Shown piece after piece: positions 1 to 5,587 of a stretch of 7,068 bases of DNA. Positions within the stretch are counted from its first letter, which is position 1; the number at the start of each line of letters is the position of its first letter. The DNA is from Planococcus sp. (in: firmicutes). GTDB taxonomy: Bacteria; Bacillota; Bacilli; Bacillales_A; Planococcaceae. Location: contig JASKZU010000097.1 of NCBI GenBank assembly GCA_030147455.1, positions 1-7,068 on the forward strand, written 5' to 3'. The notes beneath the pieces are model-generated. The model searched no databases. It was not told the DNA's origin and saw only the letters and a program-made list of their open reading frames with translations. Position numbers and translations under genes: made by a program.

Positions 1-953
1 GTATACCGGAGATACCCGTTATAGTAGCCGAACAACTGATGGATTTCAGATTTGACCAGGCGCGCATCTGACTTGGACACCCGTTCATAAAAAGGAGAAA
101 AAGTAAGCTGTACGTTATCTGTCAGTTTTGTATGAATGACCCATGTTTTTTTAAAATCATCCACATCATACTCAAACAAAACGTCTTCGCTGATCTTGGT
201 CATGCGGCCGTTGACGAAAAAGGCGTTTTCGGTCATGCCTGTACCATCTGTCCATTTCCCGCCAAAGTTCAAGCTGATGACTTTGCCGTGCGAACGCTGC
301 GATGCCATCGCCCAGTTCCAGAATGCGACACGCGGCCAAATTCCCCTGCCATAATCGAAAATGGCAAAACTGTCCAACTCATCAAGGTAATAGCGTTTTG
401 GGCCGATTTGTACGGTTCCGCAGGCAGGCAATGCATGATGCTTAGCGGTAAATTGAAAGGTTTGATGATTCCATGGAATGACGGCATTCAATGAATCCAT
501 GCCTTCGGGATGATTGATGACAAGGTAGGTTTTTAGTTTTTCGCCATCAAAATCTGCAACGCTGACGGTTAGGCGTGTTGTGTTGTTTTCATAGATGCAT
601 TGAACTGTCATCGCCTCATTGCGGAACAAGCAGTGGTCTAGTACCAGGTCTGTCAATTGCAGGTGGCGCGAATAAGGGACCACAACGGATTTTTCAAAAA
701 AGCGCTGTGTCTCGTAATCGAAAAAATAGACAATGCAAATGGCGGCGTAACCCAAATGACAGATAGCAGCGGAAAAGACGATTTCTTCTCCGAATATGCA
801 CCAATGATTCCACTTTTTTTTGCGCAGAAAATTTCCTTTCAAGTTGCATTCGATCAATGGCGATCTGGCGTAACCGATAGCATCTGGATTTAAATGCCCT
901 TTAGCATCACAAAGTTTTACGCGCGTTGTCAGTTCCCGCTCAACTTGTTGCAT
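1..953 (-). CDS. DUF2804 family protein, C-terminus cut by window edge
   Basis: This open frame reads from an ATG at 953 through 317 codons and leaves the window at position 1 without a stop. The start is supported by a ribosome binding site GAGGTGG at 959-965, five bases upstream, and by an in-frame TAA just before it. I recognise the DUF2804 family from the run WPRVAFWNWA (residues 206-215), the FGGKWTDGTGMTENAFFVNGR stretch split around residues 230-250, and the late FGYYNGY (308-314). Family members are about 330-345 residues, so only some 15-30 residues should be missing. There is no signal peptide or membrane segment; the sequence is rich in aromatic residues and short beta-like strands. 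The biochemical role of the family is not established and I do not assign one. Cysteines are fairly frequent in the first third. It lies 98 bases downstream of the degV-type gene on the same strand but has its own promoter candidate. Confidence 0.85.
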   Translation of the reverse strand, partial: MQQVERELTTRVKLCDAKGHLNPDAIGYARSPLIECNLKGNFLRKKKWNHWCIFGEEIVFSAAICHLGYAAICIVYFFDYETQRFFEKSVVVPYSRHLQLTDLVLDHCLFRNEAMTVQCIYENNTTRLTVSVADFDGEKLKTYLVINHPEGMDSLNAVIPWNHQTFQFTAKHHALPACGTVQIGPKRYYLDELDSFAIFDYGRGIWPRVAFWNWAMASQRSHGKVISLNFGGKWTDGTGMTENAFFVNGRMTKISEDVLFEYDVDDFKKTWVIHTKLTDNVQLTFSPFYERVSKSDARLVKSEIHQLFGYYNGYLRY

Positions 954-984
954 CGCATCCACCTCGCAGTCTTAATATGCCCTT

Positions 985-993
985 ATTGTATCA
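985..993 (-). promoter_or_regulatory. Extended -10 promoter candidate for the DUF2804 gene
   Basis: On the minus strand the bases read TGATACAAT, a TGn extension plus a TACAAT -10 box (five of six to TATAAT). Transcription would start near 978, giving a leader of about 25 bases that holds the GAGGTGG ribosome binding site. No good -35 is present at 16-18 bases, which is tolerated for extended -10 promoters. The surrounding 98-base gap is AT-rich and I see no hairpin terminator for the upstream gene in it. Confidence 0.5.
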
Positions 994-1051
994 GAAAGTT
1001 ATACAAATAAACGGTAAATTAATACGGGATAGACTGGAAATTTAACTGTTT

Positions 1052-1909
1052 TTATTGGGGTGGTTTTCGCCACATGAATGCGAGTGTGCCTTCGCCTGCG
1101 TGAACGGCTAGTGAGGAACTCAGGTTGCCGATCAGTACCTGTGCATCCGGAGCAAATTTCAACAATTCCTGTTTTAGTTCTTCTGCTTGGTCTTGAATGT
1201 GTCCATGCATAATTTGGAAATGGCTGATGCCGAATTGTTCGTGATCTTTCCTGGCATGCTCGAGCAAATAGGCGAGCGCTTTTTTGTGTGAGCGTACTTT
1301 GTCGATCGGCTCGAGTTCGCCTTTAGCCGTCAACTGGACAATCGGCTTGATTTTTAAGACGCTGCCGATGTAATACTGCGCTCCGCTCATGCGCCCGCCT
1401 TTATACAGCTGGCTCAAGTTGCCAATCAGAATATAATTGCGGAAGTTTGCCGTTTCCTGTTCCAGGCGCTGTGCAATTTCCTCAGCATCCATACCTTGCT
1501 CCTGAAGTGCCAATCCTCGCTCGACCAAGCCCGAAAGCCCAAAAGACAATGCAAGAGAATCGACTGCGTAGACCTTGAAATCCGTCATTTCAGCACCGGC
1601 TGTGGAAGAAGCGATAGTTCCGCTCAACTTGGCGGAAGCATGAACCGCGATGGCGCATTCATATTCCTCTTTTAGTTTTTCATATAGTTCAGCGAATTTT
1701 CCAGCAGACGGCTGTGACGTTTTCGGGAAATCTTTAGAGCTTTTCATGCGCGCATACAACTCATCATTCGTCAGGTCGACCCCATCGTCGATGAATTCTT
1801 CTGAACCAAAATGAATGTTCAGCGGGACGATGTACACATCCGGATGGGCTTTGAATTCTTCGGTAACATAACCTGTTGTATCCACGATCCAGGCAATTGG
1901 CTTTTTCAT
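1052..1909 (-). CDS. DegV family fatty-acid-binding protein (FakB-like)
   Basis: A complete 285-residue protein of the usual DegV length (about 280-290). DegV/FakB proteins bind a long-chain fatty acid in the cytosol; with the kinase FakA the bound acid becomes acyl-phosphate for phospholipid synthesis. Visible family motifs in order: IVDTTGYV near the N-terminus (residues 8-15), KTSQPSAGKF (63-72), the SAKLSGT loop (92-98), AVDSLALSFGL (115-125), GGRMSG (171-176) leading into IGSVLKIKPIV (181-191), and VHAGEGTLA near the C-terminus (269-277). By analogy with studied FakB proteins, Thr64/Ser65, Ser96 and His270 would hold the carboxylate and Arg173 may matter for contact with FakA. There is no signal peptide. 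The ATG at 1909 has a ribosome binding site AGGAG at 1917-1921, seven bases away. It follows plsY after 104 bases on the same strand, which fits a shared lipid role. Which fatty acid it prefers cannot be read from the sequence. Confidence 0.93.
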   Translation of the reverse strand: MKKPIAWIVDTTGYVTEEFKAHPDVYIVPLNIHFGSEEFIDDGVDLTNDELYARMKSSKDFPKTSQPSAGKFAELYEKLKEEYECAIAVHASAKLSGTIASSTAGAEMTDFKVYAVDSLALSFGLSGLVERGLALQEQGMDAEEIAQRLEQETANFRNYILIGNLSQLYKGGRMSGAQYYIGSVLKIKPIVQLTAKGELEPIDKVRSHKKALAYLLEHARKDHEQFGISHFQIMHGHIQDQAEELKQELLKFAPDAQVLIGNLSSSLAVHAGEGTLAFMWRKPPQ

Positions 1910-1947
1910 GCAAACACTCCTATCCTATAAGTATTTTGAATAATAAA

Positions 1948-1956
1948 ACTATAACA
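1948..1956 (-). promoter_or_regulatory. Extended -10 promoter candidate for the degV-type gene
   Basis: On the minus strand the bases read TGTTATAGT: a TGn extension followed by TATAGT (five of six to consensus). A start near 1941 would give a leader of about 32 bases containing AGGAG. No recognisable -35 lies 16-18 bases upstream, so the call rests on the -10 alone. The gene could also be read through from plsY. Confidence 0.4.
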
Positions 1957-1987
1957 CGGATAATATTCCCCTCATAGTTAAATTCAG

Positions 1988-2012
1988 CAGGCAGGTTTGA
2001 AAACCCTTCCTG
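1988..2012 (-). terminator. plsY: Weak imperfect hairpin after plsY
   Basis: Immediately after the plsY stop codon the arms CAGG...GGTT and AACC...CCTG can pair around an internal loop, with a four-base apical loop. No run of T follows on the minus strand (the next bases are CTGAATTTAAC), so it is at best a weak or partial terminator, or an RNA 3' end structure. Read-through into the degV-type gene remains possible. Confidence 0.3.
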
Positions 2013-2013
2013 T

Positions 2014-2610
2014 TTAGCGCTTTTTTGAAGGAAATCGGTTAGCGACAGAAACTTTTATATTATCTTGGTGCCGAAATACAATAATAAAAATAGAAATGAA
2101 CAACGGCCATACAACCGATTCCACCTGCAAAGCAAACGAGACGGCAAAAAAGGCGGCAAAACTCATGAGCATCGACAAAGTGGCGCTTCTGAACCATGGA
2201 TAAAAAGCTAAACTCATCACGACCATCGCTAAAAATAAGTCCGGCGTCAGCCAGAAAGTGACACCGCCGAATGTGGCAATGCCTTTCCCGCCGCGCCAGT
2301 TGCGCCAGACCGGAAAGATATGGCCGATAATGGCCAAACTGGCAGCAATTGATATAGCAAGCAAAGGAAATCCAAGGGTGAGGCCAGCCCAGACAACTAA
2401 CGACCCTTTCAGGAAATCGCCTAAAAAGACCAGCAGAAATGCTTTTTTTCCCATTACATCAAACGCATTCCGTGCACCTGGATTGCCGCTGCCGGAAGCG
2501 GTAAGGTCGATGCCCTGCCACTTTCCGACCCATAAAGCCGTAAGCAGCGTGCCGATTAAATAAGATCCTGCCCAATATAAAAAAGTGATTTGATTCGCCC
2601 CCCCATGCAA
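2014..2610 (-). CDS. plsY: Glycerol-3-phosphate acyltransferase PlsY (acyl-phosphate dependent)
   Basis: A multi-membrane-span protein of about 190-198 residues. PlsY moves the acyl group from acyl-phosphate to sn-glycerol-3-phosphate, the first step of phosphatidic acid synthesis. All three family motifs are visible (numbered from the TTG): SGSGNPGARN at 39-48, GDFLKG at 64-69, and GHIFPVWRNWRGGKG at 96-110, followed by the late RHQDNI at 180-185. Hydrophobic spans lie near 9-28, 57-76, 80-99, 118-137 and 145-179. Motif 1 carries Arg47 where most PlsY proteins have Thr, and the protein is slightly short, so it may be a divergent second copy rather than the main enzyme. The start is uncertain. 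The TTG at 2610 is the only conventional in-frame start but has no ribosome binding site. A seven-G run at 2598-2604 would suit initiation at the ATC codon at 2589, which also gives the family's usual N-terminal length. A strong terminator sits just upstream. Confidence 0.88.
   Translation of the reverse strand: MHGGANQITFLYWAGSYLIGTLLTALWVGKWQGIDLTASGSGNPGARNAFDVMGKKAFLLVFLGDFLKGSLVVWAGLTLGFPLLAISIAASLAIIGHIFPVWRNWRGGKGIATFGGVTFWLTPDLFLAMVVMSLAFYPWFRSATLSMLMSFAAFFAVSFALQVESVVWPLFISIFIIVFRHQDNIKVSVANRFPSKKR
2598..2604 (-). promoter_or_regulatory. plsY: Seven-G run at the plsY start, possible ribosome binding site
   Basis: On the minus strand seven G residues directly follow the AT of an ATG at 2606-2604. 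That ATG is out of frame with plsY. The run can pair with the CCUCC anti-Shine-Dalgarno using G-U wobble, and lies eight bases before the in-frame ATC codon at 2589-2587. One extra G would instead put the ATG in frame. This site decides which start is used, and it cannot be settled from the sequence alone. Confidence 0.4.
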
Positions 2611-2628
2611 TGGATTGTGATTAGCAAC

Positions 2629-2657
2629 AAAGGCCTTCCCACTGCGGGAAGGCCTTT
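2629..2657 (-). terminator. Strong hairpin terminator after the dipeptidase gene
   Basis: A perfect 12-base-pair stem, AAAGGCCTTCCC pairing with GGGAAGGCCTTT, encloses a five-base loop. It begins eight bases after the dipeptidase stop codon. On the minus strand the stem ends in TTT and then GTTGCT, so the T-run is short, but the stem is long and GC-rich enough to act. It lies only 18 bases before the plsY TTG, leaving almost no room for a separate plsY promoter downstream of it. Confidence 0.8.
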
Positions 2658-2665
2658 TATCTTAA

Positions 2666-4039
2666 TTATACATTCGCTGCTTCGAACAAGTAATCGCTGA
2701 TCACGCGAAGCCCTTTATCGAAGTTTTCAAGGTGGAAGTGTTCGTTAGGCGCATGGAAATTTTCAGAAGCCAACCCGAAGCCCATCAATACTACAGGCAA
2801 TCCGAGAATTTCATCAAAAGCTGCAACGATTGGAATCGAACCGCCCATGCGTGTGAAAGCCGTCGGCACTTGATAGATTTTTTCATACGAGCGGCCGGCT
2901 GCTTGAATAGCCGGATGGTCAAAAGGCGTCAGGAACGGCTTGCCTTTATCGAATTCTGTAATCTCAACCGTCACACCTGCAGGCTTATGGGCTTCGACAT
3001 GAGCTTTTAGTTTGGCGACGATATCATCTGGATCCTGGTCGGGAACAAGACGGCAAGTGATTTTAGAACTGGCTTCGGACGGCAAGACCGTTTTAATGCC
3101 TTCTCCAGAAAAGCCGCCGGTTACGCCGTTGATTTCCAGCGTCGGGCGGATCCAAGTCCGTTCTACGTAAGAATAGCCGCGCTCGCCAAAGTCTTCTGTA
3201 ATGCCCAGATCAGCTTTTTCCTTCTCCAAGTCAAATTCGAGTGCGGCGAATTCTGCGCGCTCCTCATCAGAGACCGGCAAGACATCGTCATAAAAGCCTT
3301 CTACTTGGATCACGCCTTCCGTATCGCGGAATGACTGAAGAATTTCTACGATGGCATGAAGCGGGTTTTGAACTGCACCGCCGTACAATCCTGAATGCAG
3401 GTCGCCTTTGGGGCCTTTCACGTCGATTTGGATTCCGGCCAGGCCGCGAAGCCCGTAGCACACAGCCGGGCGGCCAGGTCCTTGCATGCCAGTATCGGAA
3501 ATGACAATAATATCCGCTGCCAGCTGTTCTTTATGCTCTTCTACATATTTCGGCAAGCTCGGGCTCCCGATTTCTTCTTCGCCTTCCAGGATAAACTTCA
3601 TGTTGACCGGCAATTCTCCGTTCAGGCGCAGCAATGCTTCCACTGCTTTAATATGCATAAAGACCTGGCCTTTGTCATCGCTTGCGCCGCGGGCATACAA
3701 TTTATTGTCCCGTACGTGAGGGTCGAAAGGAGATGTTTCCCATAGGTGAAGCGGATCGACCGGTTGGACGTCATAATGTCCATACACTAGGATCGTCGGC
3801 TTGCCTTCTGCATGAAGCCAGTCGGCATAGACAAGCGGATGGCCGTCGGTTGGGTCGATGCACACATTTTCGAGACCCGCGTCTTGAAGCGATTGGACAA
3901 GCCATTCCGCCCCTTTTTGCATATCGCTTTCATGCTCAGAAAGAGCGCTGACAGAAGGAATGCGCAAAAAGCTTTTCAGTTCTTCCAAATGTTTTTCGCG
4001 ATGTTCGGTGAAATACTGGTCAATTTGAGTGGCGTTCAT
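2666..4039 (-). CDS. M20 family metallo-dipeptidase (CNDP/Dug1-like)
   Basis: A complete 457-residue cytosolic peptidase of the M20 family, which splits dipeptides or related amide bonds with a two-zinc site. The expected residues are present: His88 and Asp90 in GHYDVQP, bridging Asp121 in GASDDKG, catalytic Glu155 and metal ligand Glu156 in EGEEEIGS, Asp182 in ISDTG, and His429 in ENFHAPNEHF. The dimerisation-domain His215 (DLHSGLYGG) and Arg330 (CRLVPDQD) are also in place, so it should be active. The length matches the carnosine dipeptidase-type branch (about 455-480), not the shorter DapE or ArgE enzymes. I place the start at the ATG at 4039, with a GCAGGG ribosome binding site five bases upstream. 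The frame stays open upstream to 4507, but that stretch is antisense to the CNNM gene and lacks M20 similarity. No signal peptide is visible. It diverges from the CNNM gene and ends at a strong terminator, so it is probably its own unit. The natural substrate is unknown. Confidence 0.93.
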   Translation of the reverse strand: MNATQIDQYFTEHREKHLEELKSFLRIPSVSALSEHESDMQKGAEWLVQSLQDAGLENVCIDPTDGHPLVYADWLHAEGKPTILVYGHYDVQPVDPLHLWETSPFDPHVRDNKLYARGASDDKGQVFMHIKAVEALLRLNGELPVNMKFILEGEEEIGSPSLPKYVEEHKEQLAADIIVISDTGMQGPGRPAVCYGLRGLAGIQIDVKGPKGDLHSGLYGGAVQNPLHAIVEILQSFRDTEGVIQVEGFYDDVLPVSDEERAEFAALEFDLEKEKADLGITEDFGERGYSYVERTWIRPTLEINGVTGGFSGEGIKTVLPSEASSKITCRLVPDQDPDDIVAKLKAHVEAHKPAGVTVEITEFDKGKPFLTPFDHPAIQAAGRSYEKIYQVPTAFTRMGGSIPIVAAFDEILGLPVVLMGFGLASENFHAPNEHFHLENFDKGLRVISDYLFEAANV

Positions 4040-4075
4040 GAAATCCCTGCTTTCCAGAATTTTTTGTATGTGGAA

Positions 4076-4105
4076 ATTATAGCATAGGTAAGTTGTCGTT
4101 TTCGA
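4076..4105 (-). promoter_or_regulatory. Promoter of the dipeptidase gene
   Basis: On the minus strand a perfect TATAAT -10 (4076-4081) is preceded by TGC, an extended -10. An 18-base spacer separates it from TCGAAA (4100-4105), four of six to the TTGACA -35. Transcription would start near 4069, giving a leader of about 30 bases that holds the GCAGGG ribosome binding site. Its -35 lies in the palindrome at 4093-4108 and overlaps the -35 of the opposing promoter. Confidence 0.7.
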
Positions 4106-4108
4106 CAA
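4093..4108. promoter_or_regulatory. 16-base palindrome over both divergent -35 elements
   Basis: TTGTCG and CGACAA form perfect six-base arms around TTTT. The element covers the predicted -35 of the dipeptidase promoter and of the CNNM promoter, a position where a bound dimeric regulator could control both. On the minus strand it contains TGTCGAA (4101-4107), the core of a Spo0A box, but a seven-base match is expected about once by chance in a window of this size. Confidence 0.5.
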
Positions 4109-4131
4109 GTGGAAAAATGCTGTGGTATTAT
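4102..4131 (+). promoter_or_regulatory. Promoter of the CNNM/CorC gene
   Basis: TCGACA (4102-4107, five of six to consensus) and TATTAT (4126-4131, five of six) are 18 bases apart, and the -10 is preceded by TGG, an extended -10. Transcription would start near 4138. The leader of about 53 bases is too short for a known Mg2+ riboswitch such as the M-box, so control is more likely at initiation. Confidence 0.7.
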
Positions 4132-4140
4132 GAATAATAC
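4125..4140. promoter_or_regulatory. 16-base palindrome over the CNNM -10 and start site
   Basis: GTATTA and TAATAC form perfect six-base arms around TGAA. The element covers the -10 and the predicted transcription start, a classic repressor position. Its centre is 32 bases from that of the palindrome at 4093-4108, about three helical turns. It has the same arm and spacer lengths but a different sequence. It could also arise from the AT-rich -10 itself. Confidence 0.4.
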
Positions 4141-4177
4141 GGAAACAGTTCGAAAAAAAACATATGTGCAGTGCACT

Positions 4178-4184
4178 GGAGGAA
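4178..4184 (+). promoter_or_regulatory. Ribosome binding site that sets the CNNM start at TTG
   Basis: GGAGGAA here is a near-perfect ribosome binding site, six to eight bases before the TTG at 4191. The in-frame ATG at 4164 lies upstream of this site and has only an A-rich stretch before it, so TTG is the better start. Confidence 0.7.
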
Positions 4185-4190
4185 CCAAAT

Positions 4191-5444
4191 TTGTTTATCG
4201 CATTGGCAGTATTTCTGGTCATGTCGTTTTTCCTGTCGGGAAGCGAAACGGCGCTAACGGCAGTCAACAGGATGAAGGTCCATCTTCGCGCGGAGCAGGG
4301 TGATGTCAAATCCCAAAAGCTTGAAAAATTGATCGCGAAGCCGGACCGCATGATTACGACGATTTTGATCGGCAATAACATTTCCAATATCATGTTGCCG
4401 ACTTTGGTAACAACCATTGCTTTAACAAGAGGCTGGGAAGTCGGTTTGGCGACAGCCATCCTGACAATCATCCTTATCATATTCGGTGAAGTGTTGCCGA
4501 AAACCATCGCTGCAACGTTTGCTGACCGCGTCGCTTATATCGTGGCGCCGGTCATCGCCGTCTTAGTGGTGCTTTTCAAGCCATTAACCTGGCTGCTCGC
4601 GCAGTTCACCAACATTTTTATCCGCATCATTTCAAAAGGCAACGTCAAAGAAGCAACGATGACAAAAGAAGAACTGCGGACCATGGTGGATATCGCATCG
4701 ACCGAAGGAACATTCGAAGCAGACGAATCCGAACGCATCAAAGGCGTGCTGGATTTTCCGCACAAAGATGTTTCTGACGTCATGTCGACCCACCGGACAG
4801 ATACCGTCGGAATCTCGATCGATTCCAGCTACGAGGAAGTGCGCGACTTGATTCTGGATTCGTCGTATACGCGCTATCCGGTGTTTGAAGAAAGCATGGA
4901 CAATGTGGTCGGCTTGTTTTACTCTAAAAAGCTGATTGAATGGTCCATGAATCCGAACTTGACGCTTGCTGAATTGATGGATGACAATCCATTGTTTGTC
5001 GTGCAGTCGGTAAGCGTTGAAAAGGTATTCAAATTGATGATGTCCAAAAAGAAACATATGGCTGTCATTTTGGATGAATACGGGGGAACGCTTGGCATTG
5101 TGACGCATGAGGACATTATTGAAGAAATGATCGGCCAGGACATCGAGGACGAAACGGATGCAGAAGAAGATGAGCTTGTCTTCGAAATTACCGATACCCA
5201 CCTGTCCTGCCATGGCCGCCTGGAAATTGAAGACGTCAATGAAATGTTTAGCGTCGAGGTGCCGGAAGACCACGACACGATTGCAGGATTTGTCATGCAG
5301 CAGCTCGGCCATGTGCCGGATGTCGGAGAAGAGTTTACCTACGGCGGACTGCACGTTGCGGTCAACGAAATGGATCGAAACCGGATCGAACGCCTGACCA
5401 TCACCAAAATCGTTAAAGCGCAGGAAGAAGAAACAATTCAATAG
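4191..5444 (+). CDS. CNNM/CorC-type membrane protein with CBS domains, probable Mg2+ transporter
   Basis: A complete 417-residue protein (426 if the ATG at 4164 is used) of the family once called hemolysin-related, which includes CorC and Bacillus MpfA. Characterised members export Mg2+, so magnesium efflux at the cytoplasmic membrane is the likely role. Order of domains: a DUF21/CNNM membrane domain (residues 1 to about 150) with SGSETAL (16-22), IGNNISN (60-66) and FGEVLPKTIA (98-107); a linker with the typical MTKEELRTMVD (157-167); a pair of CBS domains at about 196-255 and 259-316, the second with ILDEYGGTLGIVT (293-305); an acidic stretch (315-328); and a C-terminal CorC_HlyC domain to about 405. 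The conserved Ser, Asn and Glu-Pro positions of the membrane site are present. CBS pairs in this family bind ATP-Mg2+, so activity may follow the cell's magnesium state. The acidic tail ends five bases before the next recognisable structure. It is transcribed alone, divergent from the dipeptidase. Substrate assignment is by family only. Confidence 0.92.
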   Translation: MFIALAVFLVMSFFLSGSETALTAVNRMKVHLRAEQGDVKSQKLEKLIAKPDRMITTILIGNNISNIMLPTLVTTIALTRGWEVGLATAILTIILIIFGEVLPKTIAATFADRVAYIVAPVIAVLVVLFKPLTWLLAQFTNIFIRIISKGNVKEATMTKEELRTMVDIASTEGTFEADESERIKGVLDFPHKDVSDVMSTHRTDTVGISIDSSYEEVRDLILDSSYTRYPVFEESMDNVVGLFYSKKLIEWSMNPNLTLAELMDDNPLFVVQSVSVEKVFKLMMSKKKHMAVILDEYGGTLGIVTHEDIIEEMIGQDIEDETDAEEDELVFEITDTHLSCHGRLEIEDVNEMFSVEVPEDHDTIAGFVMQQLGHVPDVGEEFTYGGLHVAVNEMDRNRIERLTITKIVKAQEEETIQ

Positions 5445-5451
5445 CTGAATG

Positions 5452-5484
5452 AAAACCGGCCGGGACTTCCGCGCCGGTTTTTTT
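5452..5484 (+). terminator. Intrinsic terminator after the CNNM gene
   Basis: AAAACCGGC pairs with GCCGGTTTT, continued inside by CGG/CCG with one bulged C and a five-base loop GACTT. A run of seven T (5478-5484) follows the GC-rich stem. It starts eight bases after the stop codon and should separate the CNNM gene from the sigma factor gene. Confidence 0.88.
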
Positions 5485-5488
5485 GTTT

Positions 5489-5504
5489 CTTACAACAATG
5501 TAAG
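5489..5504. promoter_or_regulatory. Palindrome upstream of the sigma factor gene
   Basis: CTTACA and TGTAAG form perfect six-base arms around ACAA. It lies just after the terminator T-run and about 85 bases before the sigma factor start, upstream of the best promoter candidate. TTACA-N-TGTAA arrangements occur in several Gram-positive operators (for example BlaI/MecI-type sites), but I cannot name a regulator. Confidence 0.35.
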
Positions 5505-5524
5505 GAGACTGAAAGCGAGAACGA

Positions 5525-5553
5525 TAGAGCGTAAGTGAAATCTGGGGCACAAT
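5525..5553 (+). promoter_or_regulatory. Weak promoter candidate for the sigma factor gene
   Basis: TAGAGC (5525-5530, three of six) and CACAAT (5548-5553, four of six) are 17 bases apart. Transcription would start near 5560, leaving a short leader with the GGAGGT ribosome binding site. The match is poor. I looked for an ECF-type AAC/CGT pair that would suggest self-activation and found none with proper spacing. Confidence 0.25.
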
Positions 5554-5587
5554 AAAAACATAAGATCACCGGACGGAGGTAACATTG

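Noticed and set aside
132..494. 120-codon plus-strand open frame
   Set aside because: It lies wholly opposite the DUF2804 coding sequence, which has family motifs and a good start. No binding site or domain supports the plus-strand frame.
3395..3745. 116-codon plus-strand open frame inside the dipeptidase gene
   Set aside because: It is antisense to the catalytic region of the M20 enzyme, where the minus-strand frame holds all metal ligands. No independent support.
4132..4190. Magnesium riboswitch (M-box or ykoK type) before the CNNM gene
   Set aside because: The predicted leader is only about 53 bases, far shorter than an M-box, and shows no terminator/antiterminator pair.
4040..4507. N-terminal extension of the dipeptidase reading frame by 156 codons
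   Set aside because: The extra stretch is antisense to the start of the CNNM gene, crosses both predicted promoters and has no M20 similarity. The ATG at 4039 has a ribosome binding site and gives the family length.
4632..5441. 269-codon open frame antisense to the CNNM gene
   Set aside because: The plus-strand frame is clearly conserved CNNM/CBS/CorC sequence. The antisense product is rich in His, Phe and Asp with no recognisable domain and no ribosome binding site, as expected for a shadow frame.
5505..5587. Self-recognised ECF promoter (AAC...CGT) before the sigma gene
   Set aside because: AAC and CGTA both occur near 5520-5535 but only about seven bases apart instead of about 16-17, so autoregulation is not supported by sequence.
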